From contig JAITFZ010000021.1 of the NCBI GenBank assembly GCA_031280965.1, positions 1-64,000 of the forward strand: a stretch of DNA of 64,000 nucleotides, written 5' to 3'. Position numbers and translations under genes: made by a program. Of the stretch, positions 1-7,767 are shown one piece after another. A model generated the notes under the pieces. The model had not been told where the DNA came from. It saw nothing but the letters and a program-made list of their open reading frames with translations, and did no database searches. This stretch comes from Oscillospiraceae bacterium. GTDB lineage: Bacteria > Bacillota > Clostridia > Oscillospirales > Ruminococcaceae. Each line of letters starts with the position of its first letter. The first letter of the stretch is position 1.

Positions 1-108
1 AATGTGTTTATTCTGCCGCCCCTGTATAATCCGCGCCGGGTATGTACCGTCAAGAATTTTTTTACGTTCCGCCTCAATATCGAAGGCGGCATTTTTCGTT
101 TCAATCAT
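1..108 (-). CDS. Partial CDS, toxin-like protein (5' end only)
   Basis: The first 36 codons of a leftward gene that runs off the window edge. It starts MIETKNAAFDIEAERKKI and reaches a GRQNKHI motif. It has a GAGGG ribosome site and a consensus promoter just upstream, so the start is well supported. A short acidic helix followed by G-[KR]-Q-x-KHI resembles the entry to polymorphic-toxin nuclease domains (type 50 / BECR-like) found in phage and mobile-element proteins. That assignment is from memory of the motif and is weak, because the catalytic part lies outside the window. The neighbouring PIN/transposase debris fits a mobile or toxin-rich locus. Confidence 0.5.
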   Translation of the reverse strand, partial: MIETKNAAFDIEAERKKILDGTYPARIIQGRQNKHI

Positions 109-133
109 ATTTGTTTTTCCCTCGTTATTTTTT

Positions 134-162
134 ATTATACCACTCAAAGTTGTTTTTGTCAA
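134..162 (-). promoter_or_regulatory. Sigma-A promoter for the edge gene
   Basis: Read on the minus strand, TTGACA (157-162) and TATAAT (134-139) are separated by exactly 17 bases. It points at the start codon at 108. Both hexamers are perfect consensus. Confidence 0.8.
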
Positions 163-243
163 GCGTTTCCGCGTTCGCGTCCGTCAGCTCCATGCCCTCA
201 CCTTTCAGCTCATCGCGGCGTGTAAAGGCGGCAATGCGTCTAA

Positions 244-657
244 AATCATGGCACTCCAACATTGCCGTTTCACCACCGTGACCCGTTTGACAGATTATTA
301 ATTGCGACAGCAATTTCCGAAGACATGATTTTTTTGACCGCTGACGAAGAAGCATCCAAGCTCATTCCGCCGCGAACGCCGTGGCACAACGGTAAAGTTG
401 AACGCTCTCACCGCAACGACCAACGCTATTTTTACAACTGGGAAAAGTTCGGGAGCTTGGACGAATTTAATCGAAAATTAGCCGAGCATTTAGAATGGAG
501 CAACAACAAATTTATGCGTGTGTTGGGGAAAAGCCCTGTACAAAGGCTTTCGGAGCTGATGAACACGGAAACTCCACAACTTCCACAGAGAATTTCGCCC
601 TCTGCGGAGGACGACCAGCGGACGTCCGCTGGACTACGCAAGCGTGCGGACGCTTGA
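244..657 (+). pseudogene. Chimeric remnant: PIN-domain toxin tail fused to transposase integrase core
   Basis: One open frame joins two unrelated fragments. The first part, around 253-345, reads LPFHHRDPFDRLLIATA...FLTADE, the typical C-terminal end of VapC-like PIN-domain ribonucleases. From about 355 it reads PPRTPWHNGKVERSHRNDQR, the end of an integrase catalytic core of the IS481/IS3 type: the E of the DDE triad lies in KVERSH, followed by the usual F-x-S-L-x-E-F and P tail. Both partners lack their N-terminal halves and there is no proper start codon or ribosome site. The likely history is insertion followed by deletion. It is not expected to be functional. Confidence 0.7.
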
Positions 658-758
658 CCCCGGGAAGGGGGGTTTGGCATTTATCATATTTTTTAGGTGA
701 ATGTGTTACCTATGTCTTGACTTTTAACAAACGCAGGAAAAATTTATTTTAAAAGTGC

Positions 759-787
759 TTGACATTTTTTCCTGTTTATGGTAAAAT
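759..787 (+). promoter_or_regulatory. Promoter of the exporter leader
   Basis: TTGACA (759-764) and TAAAAT (782-787) with 17-base spacing, pointing at the leader ORF at 825 and the ABC exporter beyond. Confidence 0.75.
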
Positions 788-824
788 GAACAGGCAACAT
801 TATGTAGAAAGGCGGTGAAGGTCA

Positions 825-965
825 ATGAAATTAAGTGTTTTGTTCAGAATTATGGATATTTCGTCAGGTGCAGGGGGTAAGTATGCCCAAAATACCCTTA
901 TGAATACTCATTTTCTTATTCGGGATTGTTTTGACCGCAGTTCACCGTATTACATAAAGGCTTAA
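825..965 (+). CDS. Small leader ORF (46 aa) upstream of ABC exporter
   Basis: ATG at 825 follows the ribosome site AAGGCGGTGAAG and gives a 46-residue peptide beginning MKLSVLFRIMDISSGAGGKY and ending SSPYYIKA. It lies between a consensus promoter and an intrinsic terminator placed before the exporter genes, which is the arrangement of a transcription attenuator sensed by translating ribosomes. A 12-codon ORF (1028-1066, MPFSKYDTQLST) follows the terminator. No homologue is recognised. Whether the peptide itself acts, or only its translation does, cannot be told. Confidence 0.45.
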   Translation: MKLSVLFRIMDISSGAGGKYAQNTLMNTHFLIRDCFDRSSPYYIKA

Positions 966-990
966 TTAGTGCCGGAATACGTGTTGATGA

Positions 991-1027
991 ACCCTGTGCG
1001 GACGAAACGTCTGTACGGGGTGTTTTT
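991..1027 (+). terminator. Attenuator-type intrinsic terminator
   Basis: A 14-bp stem (991-1004 with 1008-1021, three G-U pairs, AAA loop) followed by GTTTTT. It sits 110 bases before the ABC ATPase start and after the leader ORF, so read-through would decide exporter expression. Confidence 0.65.
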
Positions 1028-1116
1028 ATGCCTTTCAGCAAATATGACACACAGTTGTCCACTTAATCGCGCTATACTCTTACTATACTACAGAGAAAAT
1101 TAAAAAGGAGACCATT

Positions 1117-1923
1117 ATGCAAATAATCAAAGTAGAAAATTTAAAAAAGCATTACGACTATTATCAAAAAGACCAGGGGCTGAAAAATTCATTAAAGAAT
1201 GTAATTAAACGTAAGAAGCTTGTCAAAGAAGCCGTGAATGAAATTTCTTTTAATGTGGAAGCGGGCGAAATCGTAGGTTTCATCGGACCTAACGGCGCGG
1301 GGAAAACCACAACGCTTAAAGTGCTGTCCGGCATACTTTTTCCGACGAGCGGTATTGCAACCGTCGGCGGCTTTACGCCGTGGGAGAGGAAAAAGGCGTT
1401 TAAGATGGGGTTTTCAATTGTAATGGGGCAGAAAACCCAGCTCAACTGGGACTTGCCGGCGGTCGAAAGCTTTAATCTTAACAAGTGCATTTACGAGGTA
1501 GATGACGCGCAGTACAGGAAAACGGTCGAAGAATTAACGGAACTGCTTGAAGTAAAGCCGCTTTTAAAAACGCAGGTACGCCGGTTGAGCTTAGGAGAGC
1601 GCATGAAGATGGAGCTGATTGCCGCTTTAATACACGAGCCGAAGATTATTTTTTTAGATGAGCCGACAATAGGGCTTGACTTCGTTTCGCAAAAAATTAT
1701 ACGCGATTTCATAAGGCGCTATAATGAGGAAACGGGCGCGACAATTCTACTCACGAGCCATTATATGAACGACATAGAAAGCCTGTGTAAGCGCGCAATT
1801 ATAATTAACGAGGGTCACATTGCGTTTGACGGGAACCTTGCGGACATAGAGCGCGACGAGAACACAACGATTGAAGAGGCTATTACGAAATTGTACGAGA
1901 ACAAGGAGGCAAAAGCTGAATGA
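1117..1923 (+). CDS. ABC-2 type exporter, ATP-binding subunit
   Basis: 268 residues, a cytoplasmic ATPase powering the two permeases that follow. Walker A GPNGAGKTT lies near residues 57-65, the signature LSLGE near 157, Walker B IIFLDEPTIGLD near 173-184, and the H-loop TSH near 206. The N-terminal extension with LKNVIKRKK and the pairing with two six-helix permeases place it with the COG4586-type ATPases, a family annotated as uncharacterised or viologen/daunorubicin-like exporters. The ribosome site AAAGGAG precedes ATG 1117. The stop overlaps the next start by four bases, so translation is coupled. The substrate is unknown. The attenuator upstream suggests induction, perhaps by a translation inhibitor (inference). 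Confidence 0.9.
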   Translation: MQIIKVENLKKHYDYYQKDQGLKNSLKNVIKRKKLVKEAVNEISFNVEAGEIVGFIGPNGAGKTTTLKVLSGILFPTSGIATVGGFTPWERKKAFKMGFSIVMGQKTQLNWDLPAVESFNLNKCIYEVDDAQYRKTVEELTELLEVKPLLKTQVRRLSLGERMKMELIAALIHEPKIIFLDEPTIGLDFVSQKIIRDFIRRYNEETGATILLTSHYMNDIESLCKRAIIINEGHIAFDGNLADIERDENTTIEEAITKLYENKEAKAE

Positions 1924-2729
1924 AAATAATCAAAAAATACATAACTGTCTACACCCTTGCGATACAAGGCGCAATGGAGTATAAGACAGACTTCCTCATA
2001 AGCCTTGTGAGCGGCGGATTCACGATTATCATACAGTTTTTCCTGTGGACGGCTATTTACGGCGGAAGCGCGGAAGCGGAGCTGTTCGGTTATGATTACG
2101 GTCAGATGGTGATTTATGTGGTTATGGCGGGGATAATGGGAAAATATGTGTCTACATGGTTCGAGTACGAAATAATGGAAGATATTATGGAGGGGAATCT
2201 TAATCGTTTCTTTGTGCAGCCAATCGGACATCTCGGATTCAGAGCCTTTGGCTTCTTCGGTGTAAAAACCCTTGAGAACTCTATGGTTATTATTATATCG
2301 GCAATCTTGCTGTGGGTAATCAGTTCTACGGCAGGAGTGACATTCAGCTTAATTAACCTCTTGATTCTGCTGTTAATTGCTCCTTTTTCGCTTATGATTA
2401 GCTTCATGCTGTCTTATTGCCTTTCCGTGGCGAACTTCTGGCTAACCTGGGGTTGGGGTGTCTTTAACGGCGCACGTGTTATCACCACTATCCTTAGCGG
2501 CGGAATTTTTCCGCTTGCCGTATTCGGAGACAGGATTGCTTCGGCGCTGATGTTTCTGCCTTTCCCGTATATTGTATATTTTCCGCTCAATGTCGCCGTC
2601 GGCAACATCGCAGGCTTGGATATTCTGTTCGGAGTTTCAATGCAAATTATGTGGATTGTGATATTATTCATCGTTTCACAGATAGTTTGGCCGATTGGCA
2701 TGAAGCGATATATTGCGGCGAGGGGATAG
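1920..2729 (+). CDS. ABC-2 family transporter permease (first)
   Basis: 269 residues with about six hydrophobic segments (for example SLVSGGFTIIIQFFLWTAIY and MVIIISAILLWVISS). It begins MKIIKKYITVYTLAIQGAMEYKTDF, the usual amphipathic N-terminus of the COG4587 / ABC-2 membrane family. It overlaps the ATPase gene by ATGA. It should form a heterodimeric channel with the second permease in the cell membrane and export an unidentified substrate. Confidence 0.85.
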   Translation: MKIIKKYITVYTLAIQGAMEYKTDFLISLVSGGFTIIIQFFLWTAIYGGSAEAELFGYDYGQMVIYVVMAGIMGKYVSTWFEYEIMEDIMEGNLNRFFVQPIGHLGFRAFGFFGVKTLENSMVIIISAILLWVISSTAGVTFSLINLLILLLIAPFSLMISFMLSYCLSVANFWLTWGWGVFNGARVITTILSGGIFPLAVFGDRIASALMFLPFPYIVYFPLNVAVGNIAGLDILFGVSMQIMWIVILFIVSQIVWPIGMKRYIAARG

Positions 2730-2737
2730 AATAATAA

Positions 2738-2836
2738 GTTTGAAACAAAATACAACCGAAACGGGGGAAATGTTGTTTTCGCTTCGTTTTAAAACGAAGC
2801 TATCCTCTATTGGTGAAGAAAGGACTTTATGAAAAT
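2738..2836 (+). repeat. Start-codon-proximal dispersed repeat, copy A
   Basis: About 99 bases beginning GTTTGAAACAAAA, containing the perfect palindrome GCTTCGTTTTAAAACGAAGC (2781-2800), and ending GGTGAAGAAAGGACTTTATG AAAAT directly before the permease ATG at 2837. The same block occurs at 14068-14148 and 15840-15941 (both minus strand) and at 51870-51945. It supplies the AAAGGA ribosome site. Confidence 0.85.
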
Positions 2837-3649
2837 ATGAAAGCAACTTTTAAAGAAATAATAAAACATCTGAGGGTTTATCGCTTGTTTGCGAAAAACA
2901 GCCTTATGCAACAACTGGAATACAGGGCAAACTTCATTATCGGGATTATTACAGAGTGTACATGGTTATGCACAAAATTGCTTTACGCATTCATCGTACA
3001 CAGAACAGACAGCCATGTCGGCGGACTAACGCCTGACCAAGTTACGTTGTTTGTGGGCACGTTCATAATACTTACTGCGATTTATACCGGCATTTTTATG
3101 AATAATCTCGGCAGTATTCCGTGGCGGGTGCGGCAGGGCGAACTTGATTTGATGCTTGTTAAACCGATTTCAACACAGTTTCACCTAACTATGCGTGAGG
3201 TTGAATACGCGATACCGATTCCCAACATAATCGGCGGCATTATAACTATCGCTGTTTCATGGAGCAGAATGGGGCTTCAAGCAGGCTTTGTAAATATCAC
3301 AGCGTATATTTATCTTATTATAAGCGGCGCCGCGCTCGCCTACTCGTTTTTCCTTATTCCCTGCCTCCTGACGTTTTGGATTGTAAAAATAAGGGCGCTG
3401 GTTGAAATCGTATATAATCTCTGGGACTTCAACAGTATGCCTATGCAAATTTACGGCAAGTTTATGCAACGGCTCGGGATTTTCCTTGTTCCTGTTTTTG
3501 TTATTGCAAACTTTCCTGTTATGGCGCTTTTCGAGAATTTATCGCCGCTCCTTTTAGCATGGGGAGTTGTTGTGCCGCTGTTACTGTTCTTTTCTGTGAG
3601 AAAGCTGTTTAATATCGCAATTAAACGATACAGCAGCGCAGGGGGGTAA
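2837..3649 (+). CDS. ABC-2 family transporter permease (second)
   Basis: 270 residues from ATG 2837. An in-frame TTG at 2810 would add the residues encoded by the repeat (MVKKGLYEN), which are not part of the family. The protein has about six membrane segments and the ending FSVRKLFNIAIKRYSSAGG typical of COG3694-type permeases. It is the third gene of the exporter. The repeat separates it from the first permease, and a terminator follows it. It should pair with the first permease to form the membrane pore. Confidence 0.85.
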   Translation: MKATFKEIIKHLRVYRLFAKNSLMQQLEYRANFIIGIITECTWLCTKLLYAFIVHRTDSHVGGLTPDQVTLFVGTFIILTAIYTGIFMNNLGSIPWRVRQGELDLMLVKPISTQFHLTMREVEYAIPIPNIIGGIITIAVSWSRMGLQAGFVNITAYIYLIISGAALAYSFFLIPCLLTFWIVKIRALVEIVYNLWDFNSMPMQIYGKFMQRLGIFLVPVFVIANFPVMALFENLSPLLLAWGVVVPLLLFFSVRKLFNIAIKRYSSAGG

Positions 3650-3652
3650 ATA

Positions 3653-3693
3653 AAAAAAGCAGGGAACGGTTATGAATCGTTCCCTGCTTTTTT
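3653..3693. terminator. Bidirectional intrinsic terminator
   Basis: Stem AGCAGGGAACG / CGTTCCCTGCT flanked by A7 and T6, so it can end both the exporter operon (plus) and the convergent membrane-protein gene (minus). Its right arm overlaps the end of that gene. Confidence 0.85.
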
Positions 3694-4149
3694 CTCCACT
3701 TTTCTGATGTATAATATCTCTATTAAATTACACACAGAAATTAATAAAAACATCAAACCGCATACCATTAGACCGCCGGTGTAGGTCAAACCCCACTCGC
3801 TTATAAATTCTGCGTCATATGAGATATGCCAATGCAACCCTCTGCACACCCAAATAACGGCACCGATGAATAGGGCAACGGGAGATATAAACTTTAAATT
3901 GTTATTAAACCTTTTTCCTACGCCTATACCCCGAAAACAACTTTCTACAGCGAAAAATGTAAAAACAAGAACCCAGGACACCATTAGCGACACAGAAGGA
4001 TATGCCCAATAAATACCATTTCTCATAAGCAGAAAGTTTGATAAAATAACTAACAGTGCGAACCAAAACCCATGCTTGTAACAACTGTTAATAATATTAA
4101 GCTGTCTTTCGTCAAAGCCGTCAAGGTTTTTCAGACTAAATTTCTTCAT
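3670..4149 (-). CDS. Four-helix membrane protein, XRE-associated
   Basis: 159 residues with four clear hydrophobic segments (around residues 31-45, 55-70, 92-106 and 127-147) and a basic tail RKVEKKAGNDS. It begins MKKFSLKNLDGFDERQLNI, resembling the small DUF6773/DUF3796-like membrane proteins that are regularly encoded behind an XRE regulator. Its start overlaps the stop of the upstream regulator (4146-4149), so the pair is translationally coupled. The function of such pairs is not known. Confidence 0.7.
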   Translation of the reverse strand: MKKFSLKNLDGFDERQLNIINSCYKHGFWFALLVILSNFLLMRNGIYWAYPSVSLMVSWVLVFTFFAVESCFRGIGVGKRFNNNLKFISPVALFIGAVIWVCRGLHWHISYDAEFISEWGLTYTGGLMVCGLMFLLISVCNLIEILYIRKVEKKAGNDS

Positions 4150-4352
4150 TTACCTTCCTCCTCCCAAAATAAATCGTTTAATGTCTTGCCGAGCGTTCGG
4201 CAAATTGCGACACAGAGCCTTACAGACGGATTATATTCGCCAAGCTCTATAGCGTTTATTGTCTGGCGGGTTACGCCCGCCGCGTTTGCAAGGTCGTTTT
4301 GCGTCATGTCCTTTGCCGCCCGTGCGGCTTTGAGCCGTAGATTCTTGCCCAT
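4146..4352 (-). CDS. XRE-family helix-turn-helix regulator
   Basis: 68 residues from ATG 4352, chosen because AAGGAGGTGG lies eight bases upstream. The helix-turn-helix is MTQNDLANAAGVTRQTINAIELGEYNPS, followed by LCVAICRTLGKTLNDLFW, the compact SinR/YozG-type fold with no effector domain. It probably represses its own promoter (inverted repeat at 4366-4401) and the coupled membrane protein gene. Confidence 0.85.
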   Translation of the reverse strand: MGKNLRLKAARAAKDMTQNDLANAAGVTRQTINAIELGEYNPSVRLCVAICRTLGKTLNDLFWEEEGK

Positions 4353-4365
4353 CAACACCACCTCC

Positions 4366-4401
4366 TTGACATATGATAACATATAAAATACATAATGTCA
4401 A
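4366..4401 (-). promoter_or_regulatory. Promoter and probable operator of the XRE/membrane pair
   Basis: On the minus strand, TTGACA (4396-4401) and TATCAT (4373-4378) are 17 bases apart. The whole promoter is bracketed by the inverted repeat TTGACAT (4366-4372) / ATGTCAA (4395-4401), a plausible autoregulatory site. Confidence 0.65.
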
Positions 4402-4446
4402 GTATATATTGCATTTTTATTTACAAAAATATTTCACAAAAAGGAC

Positions 4447-4475
4447 TGGCTTTTTATTCCATAATCTGTTATAAT
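4447..4475 (+). promoter_or_regulatory. Extended -10 promoter of ppdK
   Basis: TGTTATAAT (-10 at 4470-4475) with a weak -35 (TGGCTT at 4447-4452), followed by a GC-rich hairpin (GGGCGGT / ACCGCC) in the leader and the ribosome site AGGAGG before 4551. Confidence 0.6.
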
Positions 4476-4550
4476 TAAAATGTTGCGGCACGGGCGGTTC
4501 ACAGACCGACCGCCGATGCACGAAATATACTATCAGGAGGACAATTAAAA

Positions 4551-7193
4551 ATGAGCAAACAATTCGTTTATCTGTTTAAGGAAGGCGACGGTTCCCAAAA
4601 GAACCTGCTCGGCGGCAAGGGCGCTAACCTTGCCGAAATGACCAAGCTCGGGCTTCCGATTCCGCAGGGCTTTACGGTTTCGACAGAAGCCTGCACCCAG
4701 TATTATGAAGATGCCGAGGTAATTAATGACACGATTCAGGCTGAAATCATGGCAAACATCGTAAAGCTTGAAGAAATTGCAGGCAAGAAATTCGGCGACA
4801 AGGAAAACCCTTTGCTTGTTTCCGTGCGTTCGGGCGCGAGAGCTTCCATGCCCGGTATGATGGACACGATTCTTAACCTCGGACTGAATGATGAAGTCGT
4901 TGAGGTTCTTGCGAACAAATCCGGCAACGCAAGATGGGCTTACGACTGCTACAGAAGATTTATACAGATGTATTCCGATGTCGTTATGGAAGTCGGAAAA
5001 GCGTACTTTGAAGAATTAATTGACAAAATGAAGGAAAAGAAAGGCATTGAGCTTGACACCGACCTCACTGCCGATGACCTGAAAGAATTAGCTTGTCAGT
5101 TCAAGGCGGAATATAAGGGTAAGCTCGGCTCGGATTTCCCGGCAGACCCGAAAGAACAGCTTATGGGCGCAATCAAGGCTGTTTTCCGCTCATGGAACAA
5201 CGACAGAGCCAAGTATTACCGCAGAATGCACGATATTCCCGCTTCGTGGGGGACTGCTGTAAACGTACAGGAAATGGTGTTCGGTAACTTAGGCGATACT
5301 TCGGGTACAGGAGTTGCGTTCACACGGAACCCTTCTACCGGCGAAAAGAAACTTTACGGCGAATATCTGATTAACGCGCAGGGTGAAGACGTTGTTGCGG
5401 GTATCCGCACTCCTAATGACATTGAACAGTTAAGAAACGACCTGCCCGAAGCATACAACGAATTCGTGGCAATCTGCAATAAACTCGAAAACCATTACAA
5501 AGACATGCAGGACATGGAATTCACGATTGAAGACAAGAAGCTCTACATGCTTCAAACCCGCAGCGGCAAAAGAACCGCAGCGGCGGCTCTTAAAATCGCC
5601 TGCGACTTAGTTGACGAAGGCATGAAACCCGAAAAAGAAGCTGTTTGCATGATTGACCCGAAACAGCTTGACGCGCTTTTGCACCCGCAGTTTGATACAG
5701 CGGCTCTGAAAGCGGCGAAGGTAATCGGAAAAGGTCTTCCCGCTTCTCCGGGAGCGGCTTGCGGTCAGGCGGCGTTCACTGCCGAAGTTGCGGCAGCGTG
5801 GGGCAAAGAAGGCAAGAGCGTTATATTGGTGCGTCTTGAAACCTCTCCCGAAGACATTGAGGGTATGGACTATTCCAAGGGTATTCTGACCGCAAGAGGC
5901 GGCATGACCTCTCATGCGGCGGTTGTTGCGCGCGGAATGGGAACCTGCTGTGTTGCGGGTTGCGGCGATGTTAAGATTAACGAAAGCGCTAAAACTTTCG
6001 CTCTCGGCGGAAACACCTATAAGGAAGGCGACTGGATTTCATTAGACGGCTCAACCGGTAATATCTACGGTGAAGCGATTGCTACCGTTGAAGCGACTAT
6101 AGGCGGCGACTTTGACAGGGTAATGCAATGGGCTGATAAATACAGAAAGCTCGGCGTCCGCACCAATGCGGATTCCCCGAAAGATGCAGAAACAGCTATT
6201 AAATTCGGCGCGCAAGGCATCGGTCTTTGCCGTACAGAGCATATGTTCTTTGAAGCGGACAGAATCGCGGCTATTCGCGAAATGATTTGCTCCGATACAG
6301 TTGAAGAGCGCGAAAAGGCTCTCGCGAAATTAGAACCCATGCAGCAAGGCGACTTCGAGGGCATTTTCACGGCTATGGGCAAATACCCCGTAACCATTCG
6401 TTTCCTTGACCCGCCGCTTCATGAATTCTTAGCAGGTTTCAGCGATAATGACATCGCCGCTCTTGCCGATACTATGGGCAAGACGTCCGGGCAAATCAAG
6501 GAAATTATTGAATCTCTGCATGAATTCAACCCGATGATGGGTCACAGAGGTTGCCGTCTTGCGGTAACTTACCCCGAAATCGCAGCAATGCAAACACGTG
6601 CAGTAATCAAAGCCGCAATCGCTGTTAACAAAAAAGGCATGAGCGTTGTTCCCGAAATCATGATTCCGCTGATTAGCGAAGTTAAGGAATTAACCTTTGT
6701 AAAGGCTGTGGTAGTTGAAACTGCGGATAAAGTTATAAAAGAATCCGGCACAGACCTCAAATACATGGTGGGAACCATGATTGAAATTCCGCGGGCGGCG
6801 CTTACCGCCGATGAGGTTGCAGGTGAAGCCGAATTCTTCTCGTTCGGAACCAATGACCTTACGCAGATGACATTCGGATTCTCCCGTGATGACGCAGGTA
6901 AATTCCTTGATGCATACTACGAAAAAGGCATTTACGAGTTTGACCCGTTCGCGAAGATTGACTTCATCGGTGTAGGCGAATTGATGAAGATTGCTTGCAC
7001 AAAAGGGCGCGAAGCGCGTCCGGACCTCAAGCTCGGAATCTGCGGCGAACATGGCGGCGACCCTGCATCGGTGGCTTTCTGCCATACGATTGGGCTTGAC
7101 TATGTTTCCTGCTCACCGTTCAGGGTGCCGATTGCAAGATTGGCGGCGGCTCAGGCAGCAATTGAAGACGGAAATGTAAGTAATAAGGGTTAA
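4551..7193 (+). CDS. ppdK: Pyruvate, phosphate dikinase
   Basis: 880 residues, full family length. It interconverts pyruvate + ATP + Pi and PEP + AMP + PPi in the cytoplasm. Domains in order: an N-terminal ATP-grasp-like nucleotide-binding domain (GGKGANLAEM near the start; SVRSGARASMPGMMDTILNLG), the phosphohistidine domain with GGMTSHAAVVARGMG (His about residue 455), and the PEP/pyruvate TIM barrel with GICGEHGGDP and the catalytic Cys in YVSCSPFRVPIARLA. ATG 4551 has a strong AGGAGG site. It is monocistronic, with its own promoter and terminator. In Clostridia the enzyme is commonly part of PPi-linked glycolysis; the direction here is not shown by the sequence. Confidence 0.98.
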   Translation: MSKQFVYLFKEGDGSQKNLLGGKGANLAEMTKLGLPIPQGFTVSTEACTQYYEDAEVINDTIQAEIMANIVKLEEIAGKKFGDKENPLLVSVRSGARASMPGMMDTILNLGLNDEVVEVLANKSGNARWAYDCYRRFIQMYSDVVMEVGKAYFEELIDKMKEKKGIELDTDLTADDLKELACQFKAEYKGKLGSDFPADPKEQLMGAIKAVFRSWNNDRAKYYRRMHDIPASWGTAVNVQEMVFGNLGDTSGTGVAFTRNPSTGEKKLYGEYLINAQGEDVVAGIRTPNDIEQLRNDLPEAYNEFVAICNKLENHYKDMQDMEFTIEDKKLYMLQTRSGKRTAAAALKIACDLVDEGMKPEKEAVCMIDPKQLDALLHPQFDTAALKAAKVIGKGLPASPGAACGQAAFTAEVAAAWGKEGKSVILVRLETSPEDIEGMDYSKGILTARGGMTSHAAVVARGMGTCCVAGCGDVKINESAKTFALGGNTYKEGDWISLDGSTGNIYGEAIATVEATIGGDFDRVMQWADKYRKLGVRTNADSPKDAETAIKFGAQGIGLCRTEHMFFEADRIAAIREMICSDTVEEREKALAKLEPMQQGDFEGIFTAMGKYPVTIRFLDPPLHEFLAGFSDNDIAALADTMGKTSGQIKEIIESLHEFNPMMGHRGCRLAVTYPEIAAMQTRAVIKAAIAVNKKGMSVVPEIMIPLISEVKELTFVKAVVVETADKVIKESGTDLKYMVGTMIEIPRAALTADEVAGEAEFFSFGTNDLTQMTFGFSRDDAGKFLDAYYEKGIYEFDPFAKIDFIGVGELMKIACTKGREARPDLKLGICGEHGGDPASVAFCHTIGLDYVSCSPFRVPIARLAAAQAAIEDGNVSNKG

Positions 7194-7207
7194 TAATTAT
7201 AATAAGC

Positions 7208-7248
7208 AATTCCCCCGCTCGTAAAAATAACGAGCGGGGGAATTTTAT
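7208..7248. terminator. Terminator after ppdK
   Basis: A 15-bp perfect stem (7208-7222 with 7230-7244, core CCCCCGCTCGT) followed by TTTT. Confidence 0.9.
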
Positions 7249-7363
7249 GAGCGTGTTTTATTGCCGCAATGTGTAGGGCGTGACGCCTCGGCACGCCGTT
7301 ATTTTCGTATTTCGCAATTACCGATTTTGTTTTTATTATAACAATCTATATGAAAAGCAAGTC

Positions 7364-7392
7364 TTGACAAATTTCGACAAAACCGCTATACT
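7364..7392 (+). promoter_or_regulatory. Consensus promoter of a noncoding transcript
   Basis: TTGACA (7364-7369) and TATACT (7387-7392), 17-base spacing, with no gene of credible length downstream before galE. Confidence 0.8.
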
Positions 7393-7398
7393 TAATAC

Positions 7399-7683
7399 AG
7401 ACCGCCTGACGCTTCGGGCAATCGTGGTTCTCGGGCGGTCGGCAAATTATGATGACAGCATTGTTAACTCGTAGCCGAGGCAAGGGCTTTGCCGGCTAAG
7501 TGAGAAGGCGCGCGGACTTATCCATGCGAAAACTGCGCTGACGTAAGCTGAAACTCGGTGATGCCGCCGAAAGTTACGAACAATAGTGTGACAATTCAGA
7601 ATTGCCTGTAAGCCGGGATTTTTCCGGCTTTACTTTAAACTGTCGCTTCGGCGATAAAAAAACCGGCACTTTGCCGGTTTTTT
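7399..7683 (+). ncRNA. Structured noncoding RNA candidate (about 240 nt)
   Basis: Starts seven bases after a consensus promoter. A 5' hairpin closes GACCGCC (7400) with GGGCGGTC (7433-7440). ATTGTTAACT can pair with AGTT...AACAAT further on, enclosing a nested hairpin TAGCC-GA-GGCAA / TTGCC-GGCTA and a GC-rich junction. It ends at GTAAGCCGG / CCGGCTTTAC (7608-7633), and a second terminator with AAAACCGGCA / TGCCGGTTTTTT lies at 7659-7683. No ribosome site plus ORF explains it. The layout recalls large conserved Clostridia RNAs (raiA-type or 6S), but I cannot assign a class by eye. Confidence 0.6.
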
Positions 7684-7733
7684 ACATTTACGCACTAATT
7701 ATAGTATATTTAAAATTATTTTCACACAACCTG

Positions 7734-7762
7734 TTGACATTTGCATTTAATTGTGCTATTAT
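7734..7762 (+). promoter_or_regulatory. Consensus promoter of a short hairpin RNA
   Basis: TTGACA (7734-7739) and TATTAT (7757-7762), 17-base spacing. Confidence 0.75.
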
Positions 7763-7767
7763 GAAGA

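Noticed and set aside
1055-1089. A second exporter promoter (TTGTCC with TATACT)
   Set aside because: The spacings are 12 or 23 bases, neither acceptable.
2810-2836. N-terminal extension MVKKGLYEN on four proteins
   Set aside because: The shared residues are encoded by the dispersed repeat. The protein families start at the following ATG, and no ribosome site precedes the TTG.
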